Assembly (NCBI GenBank): GCA_001599815.1
Contig: BCIA01000003.1
Span: forward strand, 434,001-498,000
Direction of reading: 5' to 3'
DNA length: 64,000 nucleotides
DNA from: Furcasterigmium furcatum
Lineage: Eukaryota > Ascomycota > Sordariomycetes > Glomerellales > Plectosphaerellaceae
The position numbers and the translations under genes are program-made. Of the stretch, positions 1 through 12,000 are shown in pieces. Below the pieces are notes generated by a model that made no database searches, was not told the origin of the DNA, and saw only the letters and a program-made list of their open reading frames with translations. Within the stretch, counting starts at the first letter, position 1, and the number at the start of each line of letters is the position of its first letter.

Positions 1-1002
1 GTTTCCGGCATCGACAGCGGGTCTCGGGCTGGAGGCAGCACCGATGGCGCCCCACTTGAATCCGCATTCCGTGGCCGAGTGCCCCACGGCGGAACTCATC
101 CCATGGCGGGATTTGGATTTGGCCCCTCTCTCTCGGCGCCGCCAAAACCCGAGAAACCAGCCCCTGAGGAGAAAACCTGGCAGCACAACCTTCAAGCTGC
201 GAGACAAAATCCAAAGACGGGATGGGTCCCCGGCGGCCGCAGACTAATCACTGCGCGCTGATTGGTCCGCCGCCCGCCGGGATCTAGATCTCTGGCCGGC
301 TTGGGCAATGCCTCCAAGATTCCCTACCCCAACTTTCTCCCCTTGTCCCCCTCCATGCCCCCATGACCCTCCAGGAACGGCTATCGGCGGGATCCCGCCA
401 TCGAGGAATGTTGCCCGTCCCAAAGAGGCATGTGCCACTCGTCGTCATCGAGAGCCCGGCTGGCCCGGCAGAGCCTGTGCCCTAGCTGCCCTCCATTATT
501 TTCCCTGCGGGGAGGCTATGCTCGTGTCTGAGAAAATCGGCGGAGACTTGGACCGCGGAAAGCCGAAAGCGATCCTGGCTGGGTGCTTGGGCGACGGAAC
601 AGGGAGGTCGAACACGGCTTTCCGCACGCGCTTACGATTTTGGTGTGTAATGGGATGGGGAGGGAGGTATAAGGTGCGTCGGCAGCCCGTCACGAGAGGG
701 TGTGTGAGAGATGAGTGATGTTGTGAAGCATTGGTTTTCGGCTTTCTCTCGACATTCGACGTGCTGATTCCGACGACTCGACCGTGAGGAGATCGACTCA
801 ATCGCCGCCTCGATCAAGTGGCGCTGTATAAGCTCTCCTAGACTGGAGTAACCTGCTGGTCATTCAGCTGAGCTGACCTGCGGTCTACCGACGAGTTCTG
901 CTGTCAGATCTCATTGTCCTCGCATTTAAGAGGCGTCACGGCCTCTGCCAGGGACTGCGAGACATTCTCCCTCTTTAGACTGAGAGATCACATTCTTCCA
1001 AC
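1..1002. other. intergenic / P450 upstream region
   Basis: No coding segment could be supported here. The open frames are short and overlap in several frames, with no recognisable domain. The last few hundred bases before 1003 are the promoter and leader of the P450 gene and include CT-rich stretches. Confidence 0.5.
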
Positions 1003-2730
1003 ATGGATCTGAGCCATCTCTGGATCTGGCTCGGCCTGGCCGTGGGCGGCGGGTTCGTCTACGTGAGTCTGCCTCTTCACCACCCGCTCCAACCCGACTG
1101 ACAAGCCGCCCGCAGACAACATCCCTCGTCGTCTACCGCGTCTTCTTCCACCCGCTCGCGAAATACCCCGGCCCGTTCCTGGCCAAGCTCACCAATGCCT
1201 ACCAGCTCTACCACGCCTGGAAGGGCGACCGCCACCTCGACTTCTGGCGGATGCACGAGAAGTACGGCCCCGTCGTCCGCTTCGGCCCCAACAGCGTGTC
1301 CTTCAACTCGAACACGGCCCTTAAGGAGATCTACGGCTTCCGCTCCAACGTCCGCAAGGCCGAGTTCTACAACGCCTTCGCGCACCCGACGGCCAACACG
1401 CACAACACGCGCGACAAGGAGGTCCACGCCCGCAAGCGCCGCGTCATGGCGCAGAGTTTCTCCGACGGCGCCATCCGCGAGATGGAGAAGTACGTCCTCG
1501 CCAACATCAGGACCTTCACCCAGCAGGTCGGCCTCGGCGCCGACGACGAGAAGAAGGGCTGGAGCGTGCCGAAGAACATGACCGACTGGTTCAACTACCT
1601 CGCCATGGACATCCTCGGCGACCTGTGCTACGGAAAGGCGTTCCACATGCTCGAGGCCCCGGACAACCGGTTCGCGCTGGACCTGATTGCGGCTGCCACC
1701 AAGCGTCATCTTATTGTAAGTTAAAGCCTGGAGCCTGCAAGTGATGCGATGCTGACAGACCGCAGTGCGGCACCATGCCCATCGTCGACAGGCTCGGCCT
1801 CGACAAGTACCTGTTCCCGACCATCGCCGCCGGCCGCGCCCGCTACATGGTGTACAGCAAGGGCCAGCTCACTGAGCGCACCAAGCTGGGCGACGACTCG
1901 GACCGCCGCGACTTCTTCCACCATCTGCTCAAGGCCCGCGATCCCGAAACCGGCCAGGGCTTCTCTACCCCCGAGCTCTGGGCCGAATCGAACCTGCTGT
2001 AAGTACACCGCGGATCTCTGGAAACAGAGGCAACGTGCTGACAAAATCCAGGATTATCGCCGGCTCCGACACCACCTCGACCGCCATGGCCGCGACCATC
2101 TTCTACCTCACCCGCAACCCCGCCGCTCTCGCCAAGGTCGTCGAGGAGGTGCGCTCCAAGTTCACCGATGTCGAGGAGATCAAGCAGGGCGCGGCGCTCA
2201 ACTCGTGCACGTACCTTCGCGCCTGCATCGACGAGGCCATGCGCCTTTCGCCGTCCGTCGGCGGCCTGCTCCCCCGCGAGGTCCTGGCGGGCGGCATGGT
2301 CATCGCCGGCGAGCACATCCCCGCCGGCACGGTCGTCGGCACGCCGCACTACACGATCCACCACAACGCCGAGTACTACCCGTCGCCGTTCGCATACGAG
2401 CCGGAGCGCTGGCTGGCGGGCGCGACGCGCAGGACGACGGGCCAGGTCACGGCCGAGGAGGAGGTGCACCGCGCGCAGAGCGCGTTCTGCCCTTTCTCGG
2501 TCGGCCCACGGGGGTGCATCGGCAAGGGCCTCGCGTACGTCGAGATGTCGGTCACGATCGCGCGGACGCTGTACCTGTACGACATGCGAAGGGCGGTGGG
2601 TGTCAAGGACCCGGGCGAGGGATCGCCGGATGCGGAGTATGGAAGGCACAGGGTCGAGGAGTTCCAGCTGAGCGACACGTTTACGAGCGTCAAGGATGGC
2701 GCGATGGTGGAGTTCCGCAAGAGGGAGTAG
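1003..2730 (+). CDS. cytochrome P450 monooxygenase
   Basis: Four exons: 1003-1062, 1116-1715, 1766-1998 and 2052-2730, giving 523 residues; all joins keep phase. An N-terminal hydrophobic helix (residues about 5-30) should anchor it in the ER membrane. It is followed by the HPLAKYPGP hinge typical of microsomal P450s. The oxygen-binding I-helix motif AGSDTT spans the third splice junction, and EAMR supplies the ExxR pair. The heme-binding loop FCPFSVGPRGCIGKG has its thiolate cysteine at residue 453. The family inserts one oxygen atom into a lipophilic substrate using electrons from P450 reductase. The sequence resembles fungal E-class group I enzymes of the benzoate-hydroxylase or mycotoxin-oxidase kind, but the substrate cannot be told. 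No biosynthetic backbone gene is nearby, so a secondary-metabolite role is not supported. Confidence 0.93.
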
Positions 2731-3417
2731 GAGGATGTGTCGGGGGGAGGAGTTTATCTGGGAAGCTGGATTGCTCTACGCGCAGCGTGGGATGATGATA
2801 TAAAATGAAACTCGAGGACGATTGATGGGACTGGATGTATTATGAGAAGAACAAAGAAAGCAGTTAAAATTATTCTGATACCTGGATGAGAGTGAGTGAT
2901 GTCAGTACGACGGGAGAACAAATGGTATGACAGCGTGTAAGAATTGATCGGATGTGCGACAGGCTCTCCGTCAAGTTGGACTCGATGAGAAGAAAGTGAA
3001 GCTGTCTCAGCCGAGTTGCGATGCACAAAACACGTACAGTGCTTTGATACAGTGCGTGACGGTGCTTTGGCCGAGTTAAACCGAAATTGGCAGGCCCCGC
3101 CCATGTGACTTGAGGGGTCCTGTGGTTGGCCCCTGCGCCGTCGCTGTGGAGCTCATTGTGCAAGGCTGAAAGGAAGGCTGAGGTGCCGAAATACAACAAA
3201 GTCCGAGTCTGCGACCATCATCACCATCGCCCTCGCGCTCGAACAATCCCCTGGCGACGGCGCCACGCGAACACTTCCCGACTTCATGTACAGAACTCGA
3301 AGCTCCCGAAGCTCCCGAAGCGCCTATTCAAGACGATGAATGTGATTGTTCAAGCCTTTTCGCACGACTCCCTATCTTAACCGACGCGTCGAGTTCGGTC
3401 CATCAGCACCCGCCACC
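2731..3417. other. intergenic region
   Basis: Holds the 3' end of the P450 transcript and the leader of the nucleoporin gene. A short tandem duplication of a GAAGCTCCC-type unit lies at about 3296-3320. No coding segment was recognised. Confidence 0.5.
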
Positions 3418-5704
3418 ATGACCGTGTGTCGGTTCTGGGAGCAGGGCAATTGCAGATTTGGCCGTATGTTTTCCCTCCTGCGCTCCTGAGGCTATCCAGC
3501 CACCCCTCGCCTCGAACCCTTCCCATTCCGCCTTTTCATCCCACGCTCCCGATCGCAAAGCAACCCAATTGCTCCCAACCCCTCCAACCATCACAATCAT
3601 GCTTGCCATTTATTCGCCCTTGCTCAGCGGCATGACTGACGTTATCTACACTACAGAGAACTGCAAGTTCGAGCACCCCAGCGGCGGAAGAAGTCAAGGC
3701 GGCAATCGATTTGCTGCCTTCGGAAACACCAGCGGCGGCGGCACCAGTGCTGGAGGAGGAGGCGGAAGCGCCTTTGGCGGCGGAAACACCTGTCCGTACC
3801 GAATAACTTGAGGCCGAGTCGATCGACCGACTGACCCGACGCAGCGAACAACCCCTACAACCTCTCCAAAGATGTCATCGAGCGAGACCTGACATCAGAG
3901 ACCCCGACATGGATCTTCTCGGCCTACGGTCCTTCGAGGGATCTTCCCGAGCAGCTGTTCGGAGGTCCTTCTCGCGAGCAGAGTTTTGAGGAGATGCGGC
4001 TCATCCACGCCATGGCTACGGCCGCTGGAAATCCCCAGCAGGCGGTAAGTGACCGAGGCTCCGGTCGTCGCGAACACATTGGCTAAAGTCCAGAAGGTCC
4101 AAGAAGCGCAACAGCTCTACCAGCAGTGCCAGCAGCAGAATGCGGCGGCCCTCCAAGACATTGACGGCGCTATCAGGTTCATCGTTTCTTCCGGCGACAA
4201 GCACCCGAATCGTATCGACATTTGCAAGCAGGGCACTCAGGCTGGCAACACGGGGGCCTTTTCGAAGGACGCCCCGTCTTCATCGGCTTTCGGCCAGGCC
4301 CAGGCGAACCCTTTCTCCTCAAACACAACGCCCGCGAACAACGCGAATCCCTTCTCCCAGAACACTCAGAACCAGGGCCAGACTTCGGCCTTTGGAGGCG
4401 GCGCCGCCCCTAGCAGTGCCTTCGGTCAGCCCGCGCAGTCAGGCCCCAGTGCGTTCGGCCAACCCAGCGCCTTGGGCCAGAAGCCCAACCCCTTCGGCGC
4501 CCCGGCCTTTGGTCAGGCCTCACAACCTGCCCCAGCTTTTGGGCAGACCTCACAGCCCGCGTCGGCCTTTGGCAAGCCCGCCTTTGGTCAAGCGGCCCAG
4601 CCGGCATCGGCATTCGGTCAGGGAGCCCAGAACCCCCCTTCGGCGTTTGGGCAGCCCTCAGCCCTGGGACAGAAGGCCAGTCCGTTCGGCTCTCCGGCTT
4701 TCGGTCAGACTGCTCAGCCGGCCGGCAACCAGAGTGCATTTGGTCAGACGAGCGCCCTTGGCCAGAAGGCCAGCCCCTTCGGCGGCGCAGCTGCGGCCGG
4801 CCCGAGTCCGTTCGCCGCCGCCAACAAGGACAACAATGCCGCCAGCCCATTCTCTCAGACCAACTCTAATAACACGGCCAACCCCTTTGGCCAGAACACC
4901 GCGAATCAGAACAATGCCAGTCCCTTTGGACAGACTGCCCAGAACGCGCCGGGCACGTCACCTTTCGGCCAAGCTGGCCAGCCTGCAGCATCGAGTCCGT
5001 TTGGTCAGGCATCACAGCCGGCAGCGACGAGCCCCTTCGGTCAGGCCAATAAACCTGCGGCAGCCAACCCCTTCGGCGGCCAGCCTGCACAAGCGTCTGC
5101 GAGCCCGTTCGGTCAGACGGCGCAGCCCCAGAATGCGGCCAGCAACCCCTTTGCCAGTGCCGCCGGCAGCCAGCCAAACGGTTTTGGCGCGCAAAACAAC
5201 GCAGCCCAAGCCAGCCCCTTCGGCCAGAACAATGCCCAGCCGAATAACGCGTCACCGTTCGCGCAAGCGCAGGGCGGCGGCGGCTTCGGGTCTCAGCCCG
5301 CGGCATCGAACCCCTTCGGCGGTAATGCAGCAGCGCCCCAGGGAGGCAATGCGGCAGCGTCCCAGGGAGGCGCTAGCCCCTACCCCCCGGGAAGCTCCAA
5401 GCAGCACCCCGACATCTCGAGCTACGCGTCGAAGAACATGACGGGCCAGCTCGGCCAGTGGAAGGGGAGGCCAGTGTCGTACAAGGACGGGTACGCAGGG
5501 TACCAGGGCCAGAACGGCGTCTGGACGAGGATATGGTTTCCGAACGGGGCCCCCGGGTACTACAAGGACACGGAGCTGCCCCTGGAGGATTACGACGACA
5601 AGACCAAGACGCAGTGGAAGGCGTTCGAGCAGTCGGGCACGTTTGCGGACGGCATGGTGCCTGCGCTGCCGCCGATGAGGGAGGTGTGCCTGTGGGATAT
5701 CTGA
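3418..5704 (+). CDS. CCCH zinc-finger FG-repeat nucleoporin (Nup42/AMO1 type)
   Basis: Exons 3418-3463, 3657-3791, 3845-4044 and 4094-5704 give 663 residues. The N-terminus is a CCCH zinc finger (C-x7-C-x5-C-x3-H, residues 4-22) created by the first splice. A conserved stretch with PYNLSKD and WIFSAYGP follows, then a predicted coiled segment rich in Gln. A long FG-repeat domain (AFGQ, PFGQ, SPFG) follows, and a conserved C-terminal block begins at PDISSY and ends EVCLWDI. This order matches yeast Nup42/Rip1, S. pombe Amo1 and human NUP42, which sit on the cytoplasmic face of the nuclear pore, bind Gle1 and help mRNA export. The donor of intron 2 is less certain: GTCCGT at 3792 keeps the conserved frame, whereas the nearby GTACCG does not. 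Confidence 0.9.
4261..5330 (+). repeat. FG-repeat coding tract
   Basis: Degenerate in-frame repeats of roughly 10-15 codons encode FGQ, PFG and AFG cores separated by Ala/Gln/Ser/Asn-rich spacers. Such intrinsically disordered FG domains form the permeability barrier of the nuclear pore and bind transport receptors. Confidence 0.85.
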
Positions 5705-6172
5705 GCCGGACGGACGGCGCGGGGAGGCTTTTAGTTTGGGGAACATGCACATAGGAATGCGCGAGAATCTCTTCGCATGGCGTCTGGCGGAACGGGTTAG
5801 GGAGACATACGGCCCCCGGGGTCCATCTGTGCGCGTTGGATACCAAATGTACTTGATGCACGCGCACTGTAGTTATACAAATCGGGATTTCATCACAGTC
5901 GTCTTCACGAGATGCCTGGCAGCAGAAGGGTGTCCTCTCAAATCATTGTATTCTCTGGGCCTGTTGTGGCACCAGGGTTACTGTCTCACGCCTCGAGAAC
6001 TCGTCCAGTACTGGCGTGGTGACGCCGGGGACGCGGCCAGAGTCAACTGGTCGTGTCGCCCATCCTCCACGCGGTCCGCGGTCCGTGTCCCCCCGAAGAC
6101 GCTCCTCGTCATGATCCGAATGGTTGTTGTCTACGCCTCGTCCTCGGTCTCGGCCAGCGCATCGGGACGCTC
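5705..6172. other. convergent 3' intergenic region
   Basis: Lies between the 3' ends of the nucleoporin gene and the uS10 gene, which converge here. It should hold both 3'UTRs. No gene was recognised. Confidence 0.5.
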
Positions 6173-6585
6173 CTAAGCGGCGATGGTGACCTCGACCTCG
6201 ACGCCGGCCTCGATGTTGACGATGATCTGCTTGACGATCTCGGTGGGGGCGTTCAGGTCGATGAGGCGCTTGTGGATGCGGAGCTCGAAGGTGTCCCAGG
6301 TCTTGGAACCCTCACCGTTAGGGGTCTTACGGGTGGTGACCTTGAGGTTCTTGGTGGGCAGGCGGACGGGGCCCTGGGGGAGAGTCAGTATGGACTGCTG
6401 CAAGGGGTGACTGTCTTCGAGAGGAAGAATCGTACCTTGACGCGGAGGTCCTTGGTCTTGGCGCGCTCGATGAGCTCGGAGCAGACCTTCTCGAGGGAGG
6501 CGACCTTGCGGGAGGAGAGGGTGATGCGGATGCGGTGGACCTTGGGGGCCTCACCGACCTCCTTCTCGGGCTTGTTGTAGGACAT
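6173..6585 (-). CDS. 40S ribosomal protein S20 (uS10)
   Basis: Two exons on the minus strand, 6585-6436 and 6373-6173, joined in phase 0, encode 116 residues, the usual fungal length. The start is the ATG of MSYNKPEKEV; an upstream in-frame methionine would add a non-conserved leader. Family hallmarks are HRIRITLSSRKVASLEKVC, the GPVRLPTK loop, and WDTFELRIHKRLIDL before an IEAGVEVEVTIAA end. uS10 sits in the head of the small ribosomal subunit near the mRNA entry side, and in yeast it is ubiquitinated during collision-triggered quality control. Its promoter faces that of a Cue3/ASCC2-type gene involved in the same quality-control pathway. Confidence 0.97.
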
Positions 6586-7053
6586 CTTGATTGAGGGATG
6601 CGGGTTGTTGTTTCCTTCACGACTCGAACGGCGAGGGGAGCTGGCCTGTTTCGGCAAAGTGATGAAGGGCTGGTTGGTGATGAAGAGAAAGACGAGATTC
6701 CCACTTTGCGGTCGCGAACTTTTTCGTGGGGGAATTGACCGAAAGTGGGTCTCCTCGGTAGGGCTTCCTCAGATTCAGCCGCCAGTCCGGATCGGGGCTA
6801 GCGCGGGGCTGTCCATTGTGGACTTCACCTCTGCCTTGGCGGGGCGGATGCGGGCCGCTGACTGGAGCGAGCTGCGTCTCTCTCTCACATTCATCATGAA
6901 TCATCCGGCGAACGGCCACGACGACACACTGCTCATGGAAGACCGATAAATATCACCAAGCATACTCACCGAGGAGGAATTAGGGACCGAACATCTCTAC
7001 CAAATCTACCTGGAAGAACCAGCACTCAGGAGCGAAAAGGAAACACCGCGAAT
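6586..7053. promoter_or_regulatory. divergent promoter of uS10 and CUE-domain gene
   Basis: The 468 bases separate the divergent starts of the uS10 gene (minus) and the CUE-domain gene (plus), so both promoters must lie here. A TATA-like run (ATAAATAT) occurs at about 6946-6953. No transcription-factor site was assigned. Confidence 0.6.
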
Positions 7054-9134
7054 ATGGCCCCCGTTCCAGTTCTGCCTCCGCTTGCGCCCTTTCCGCCGGC
7101 ATCGATTCGCTCGCAGCTCAGCCAGCAAGACAGGGAGGGCATGCTGGATGTCTGGGCTACGATACTGCAAGCATATTTCTCATTACCATCGGCACAACTA
7201 GCGAAGCAAGAATCTCTCACGACGTTCCTCTCATCATTCGTCTCGGAGGTGTCCAGAGCCAGCCCCTCATCGGCTCTGGGAAGCTCGCAGACGGCAAAGT
7301 CACTCTACAGCCTGACCCTCATCCTCACCTCAAGATTACTCGAGACGAGACCGCCGCCTGAGCTGCTACAATGGGAATTCCTCGCCGACGTATCGAAGCT
7401 CTACACACGGCCACGGATCGCCGCACCCCTCGCCCTCCTCTTCTCACAGTCCTCCGCCATTGAGACCGCCCTGTCGCCCCTGAAGAAGACCCTCATCGCG
7501 AAGCTTGACGCAGGTCTCAAGACAGACCTCGGCGCTCTCGAGCAGACACTGGCGAGACTAAACTATCTCATCCACGCCTCCCCCGATGCGGCGGCCTTCT
7601 TCTTGGCGGGGAGCGACTTCCTCGACGGGCTGATCACATGTTACAAGATCATGAACCCGCCGCTTCGGAAAGTCATCATCGCCACGACATTCCTCTGCCT
7701 GACGGGTCTTTTCGAGGAACAGAGCGAAGGGACCGCGGACGCCAAGGGGAAGGCACCAGGCAAGAGCCCGAAATGGGGCATGCTCTCTGACACCCTCTAC
7801 TCTCTTCACTCGGCTGCCGAGGCTCACCGGACAGGTCCCACGAGCGGCAACGACTCGCTTGTTGCCGAACTCGTGAGCGCGACACCGCTCCTGGCTCTGG
7901 TCCTCCGCCGGGCAGAGGAGACGTCTGCGTTGACGCCGACGCTGACAGCGCGGGTCGACCTGCTGCAGGGATTCAAGAAGGCTGGAGTAGGAGCAGTGAG
8001 GCCCAAGGCGAAGAGGCGGAGGCAACCGAGGACAGACAAGGGCAAGGGGCGGGAGGCTGGAGATGCGGGCCGCGTGGACATGCATATCCATCAGATGAGC
8101 CAGATCTCCGTCATTCAGGAGCTCTTCCCCGATCTCGGTTCGGGATTCGTGGCGAAGCTACTGGACGAATTCGGCGACAACGTCGAGAAGGTCACGGCGA
8201 TGCTGTTGGAGGATTCATTACCCCTTCACCTCGCCGGGGCCGATCGCACAGAACAGCTGTGGGTGTTCATCACGACCCTCGAGATGTGATTGTTACTGAC
8301 CTGCCTACTAGTGACGCACATTCCCCCGTTGCCGAGCACCCGCACTACGAAATGGCGCCGCGCTCGACACCGCCGCCTCAAGAGCGCAGCCTGCCGCAGA
8401 GGCGCAATGTCTTCGACGACGACGAGCTCACCGAGACCATGTCGAACCTCCACTTTGGGAAGCGCAATCCCGGCAAGACGGCGGACTCAATCCTGGCAGA
8501 CCGCTCGGCGGCGCCGGGCAAGGCGGCGATCATGTCTGCCCTGGCGGCCTTCGACTCTGACGACGACGAGCGCGACGACACGTATGACGCGGACGATGTT
8601 GGTGGCGCGGTGGACACGGCGGCCGGAGGGGAGGAGGAGGCCGACGGCGGCGCGAACGAGGAGGCGCTGTTCCGCGCCTGGCAGGCTGAGCCGAAGGTGT
8701 TCGACCGCGACGCGGAGACGAGGCGGGGGAATCCCCGTGGCAAGCTGAGGGAGGAGACGGGCATGACGGACGAGGCCATTGAGGGGTGGGCCGTCATGCT
8801 GGCCCGGACGCCCAAGCTGAAGAGGAGGCTGGAGGCCAAGTACAGCGGGTTCACGGGTCAGCAGATTGAGCTGACAAGCACGGCGTGGAGAGCTAACGCT
8901 GAGGATGACGATGGGGAAGCGGGTGGGTCACATCACCGCGGCGGCAGGGGGCGGGGCAGGGGAAGGGGAAGAGGAGGCGGAGGCCGTGGCGGCGGGAATG
9001 TCGCTGGCCCGACGGGGGAGAAGGAGACGGAGGCCGCGAGACGGAGGAAAGAGGCCAGCAAGGGGTCAAGGGCGAACCACAACCGCCGCGATCAGCGGGC
9101 GAGGAAGATGGCCAGGGGAGGGTTCCCGGGCTGA
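7054..9134 (+). CDS. CUE-domain protein, Cue3/ASCC2 homologue
   Basis: Exons 7054-8258 and 8312-9134 give 675 residues; the 53-base intron (GTGGGT...CTAG) joins two frames that each stop otherwise. The N-terminal half is an alpha-helical ASCC2-like domain. A CUE domain lies at about residues 345-395, with ISVIQELFPDLG and a di-leucine-type AMLLEDSLPLHL end. The tail has an acidic stretch, an RG/GRG-rich segment and the conserved NHNRRDQRARKMARGG end. In yeast (Cue3) and human (ASCC2) this protein binds K63-linked ubiquitin through the CUE domain. It acts in the RQT/ASC-1 complex that splits collided ribosomes. The C-terminal RG tract may bind RNA. The family assignment is firm; the exact role is inferred. 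Confidence 0.88.
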
Positions 9135-9323
9135 TGATCGCCACAGGCAATCCCCAACCCCATAGACCTACCTACTTAGCGGAGAAATGCACCAGCCCAA
9201 GAAGCACGCATGACGATCGATCTCCCGTGGTCGCACAAGTGAGGCTGAACACTCAGGCATAAGGTCATCCAGTCATATTCCATCCCTATCGACGTCTTGC
9301 CTACTCAGTACCCCCCGACGAGC

Positions 9324-10079
9324 TCACTCCTCGGGAAACCCGTCCCTGAGATTATCATACTTGGTGTCCGGGTACTCGACGCAGTTCTCCTGCTGCAGCA
9401 GCGCCTCGGGGCCGCCGAGGACCTCGACGACATTCCCGATCAGCGCGTCCTCGCCCACCTTGTCGGCGCTGCTCTCCCACCACATGGCGCCGCCGAGGCC
9501 GCGGTCGACGATGAACTCTGCCTTGCGCCGCGCCATGGCGACGGTGTCGTAGCTGACGACGCGGCGCTTCTCCTCGTCCCACGACCAGCTCGCGCCGACG
9601 GCGTCGTCGTGCTGCTCCTCGGCGCCCTCGTGCGGGAGGACCTTGTAGTCGTACACGCCCTGCTCCCAGGTTCCCTCGCCGACGCCCTGGAAGGGCGCGC
9701 CGGGGCCGTCGGTATTCTCGAAGGCGCGGCCGTAGAGGGGCATGCCGAGGACGATCTTGGAGGGGGCGACGCCGGCGGCGAGGTAGGCGTCGACGGCGGC
9801 GGCGGTGCTGAAGGGGGTGCTGGCGGGGTTGTCGTCGGAGGGGAGGAGGTTGGCCTGGTGGCCGGCGTTGGCGTCCCAGGAGCCGGCGTAGTCGTAGGCC
9901 ATGAGGTTCCAGAAGTCGAGGAGGGGGTCCATCTCGGCGAGGTGCATGCGCTCGAAGTTCTGGGGGCCGGCGGGGCAGGCGACGGTGAGCTCGAGATGGT
10001 GGTCGGGGGAGAGGGCGTCGAGGGCGGCGCGGACGGCGGAGAGGAGGGAGACGAGGTCGGCGGCCTCGGCGTCGGACTG

Positions 10080-10113
<34 letters not shown>

Positions 10114-10716
10114 CCGAGGTTCTTGATGAGGTCGACGCAGGAGGCGGCGAAGGCGTCGCGGCCCTCGGGGCTGGAGGCGGGGTTCTTGAAGTTGGACGAG
10201 TAGGTCCAGCCGCCGACGGAGAGGAGGACCTTGAGGTTGCGGTTCCGCTTCTTGAGGAGGTTGAGCTGCTTGAGGCAGCCGTAGAGGTTAGTGCCGGTGT
10301 CGTTCCACGAGTCGTTCTCCCAGTGGATGTCCGTGTCGGCCCAGGCGTCGGTCAGATGGACCTCGCCCGAGTCGCTGCGCACGTTGGCGAAGGCGTAGAG
10401 GATGTGCGTGAGGTTCTCGACGGGGAGGTCCTGGGGGCGGTGCTTGCGGGCGTAGATGGCCCTTGGGGGTGAGTTAGATTTGAGTTCTCAGCTGGGTGGC
10501 GTGAGGGGGATGCGGGAGACCGCTCACTCACCAGTTCACGAAGTAGGCCACCGTGCGGTATCCTTCGCCGTCGCCCATCTTGGTGGTTGGGTGAATGAAG
10601 GGGAGGGGAGGGTGGAAGGAGAAGTGGGTGTACGTTTGCACGTAGAGAAGAGCCGCGAGGAGAATGAGCGCTGATGTGACGATGGTGAGGACGGGACGCG
10701 CAATGCTGTTATGCAT
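9324..10716 (-). CDS. GH18 endochitinase
   Basis: Two exons, 10716-10532 and 10461-9324, spliced within the tryptophan codon of YFVNWAIYARKH. The catalytic motif DGIDIDWEYP is intact, with the acid/base glutamate at residue 141 counted from the inner start. SVGGWTYS and MAYDYAGSWD mark the other substrate-cleft strands of the TIM barrel. It hydrolyses beta-1,4 bonds in chitin, in wall remodelling or in degrading other fungi or insects. Two starts are possible. ATG at 10716 gives 440 residues with a hydrophobic N-terminal helix (signal anchor). ATG at 10578 (MGDGEGYRTV) gives 394 residues without signal, as in the intracellular fungal GH18 group. I cannot decide between them from sequence alone. 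Confidence 0.9.
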
Positions 10717-11356
10717 CAGGCAGCGTTGGGATCTTGGGACGAGGGGGGAGTCAGCTTAAGTTGGCAGCTGAAGTGAGGAGTTTGAGGCGCTGAGGTGAGG
10801 CGGCTCAGCTGCAAGAGGGTGGAGTTGCGGAGAAGAAACGTGCCGAGTGAATCAGTCAATGGGGGGATGAGTTGGCAGTGAAGCAGCGCTTGGCTCGTGA
10901 TGTGGGTGAATCAGATCAAGATCATGTTGTTGTCGCCTCAGTTGTCGGCGAGTTACTTACGCGGCCCGGGAACGGGGGCGAATGATGTCAGAGTCGGCGG
11001 GGAGCTTGAATCTGCCGGGCGGCCCGGACCGGACAGTGGTGTTTGCCCCTGAGTTCAGGGGCTAGTCCCTGTATTCGGGCCAATGCCAGGTCCGCCCCAT
11101 TCATTAGATTCCATTCTCTCAGGTAAAACACCATTTAGAACCGAGTAAACCGGAGCCGGAGAGGGATGTCAATCCCTAAAAGTCTAATGCCAAAGATAGC
11201 CGATCATATAGGACACTGAAATAATGGACCTTGGCCATCCTGTAGTACCTGTAGGTGGCCTCATGGCACGATTCAGCGGGAGCGATGCCGTATCGATCAA
11301 CGTCAATCATTCGACAAGCACTTTGAATTGCTCCATCCAGGTGGAAATGGAACCCT
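10717..11356. other. intergenic region
   Basis: Upstream region of the chitinase gene. No coding segment, RNA gene or clear repeat was recognised. Confidence 0.5.
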
Positions 11357-11640
11357 CTAGCTCTCGTCTACTTCCAAACTCCTGACCATGTCTGTCAGCT
11401 CACAAACCAAAGTCTCATACACGGCTTGGTGCAGCCGTGGCTTTGCAAGGTCATCCCCATAACCAAAGTCACACTCCAGGCACTTCTTCGTCAGGTCTCT
11501 GTTCGTCGGTCCCAGGTCCAAACCTCCACGGCCGCCCCCATCACGCCGAGGACATAGTCCAAGTTCTCGAGGCAGGCATTTCCATCAGCGCGGTGCCCAA
11601 GCTCCAGAGTATCGGATTTCGAACGCTATACTGAAAGTTG
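11357..11640 (-). pseudogene. remnant of a DUF7580-like (kinase-fold) gene
   Basis: On the minus strand one frame reads RNPILWSLGTALMEM and then breaks. A second frame continues with LDLGPTNRDLTKKCLEC, then DFGYGDDL, then HQAVYETLVCEL, and stops at 11357. These words resemble the C-lobe end of the fungal DUF7580 kinase-like proteins, which often carry a HeLo-type N-terminal domain. Typical words there are FALGVALLEL and then a CLxCDFGxG...LQ..VY..VV block. At least one frameshift separates the two parts and no intact upstream exon was found, so this is a decayed 3' end. The family call is from pattern memory and is moderate only. Confidence 0.4.
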
Positions 11641-12000
11641 GCAAGCTGCATTGTCCCGGACGTTCCTGCATATTTCGAATCGCGGATTGAGGCCTCTCTT
11701 ACACCCTTTTGGGCCAAGCAAGTTCGAATGGAAGGCGACTGGAAGAAAGACCTTGATGACGTGCAGTGTCCGGAGACATTGCGGAAGCTTTGTGCTGGTT
11801 GTAAAGAATGACCGGTCGCGCAGGGTGAACACCGTAAGTGTAAGGGTCAAGGTATTAGAAGCACCTGTTATTGTATCCATCCATACTAATCTGGTCTTAG
11901 TAGCTCAGCCAGCATTCAATCTATATGAAATAACATGCACTGTCGCACGTGTCCCACGACTCACTACAATTAAGCAAAGTGTGAGGGAGAGTAGCTGATC

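Noticed and set aside
9297..10472. Long plus-strand frame of 391 codons opposite the chitinase
   Set aside because: It is the mirror of a GC-rich coding strand. Its Val/Gly/Glu-rich content is an artefact, and the GH18 motifs are on the minus strand.
11651..11998. Plus-strand frame of 115 codons
   Set aside because: Lies opposite the DUF7580-like remnant and has no recognisable feature.
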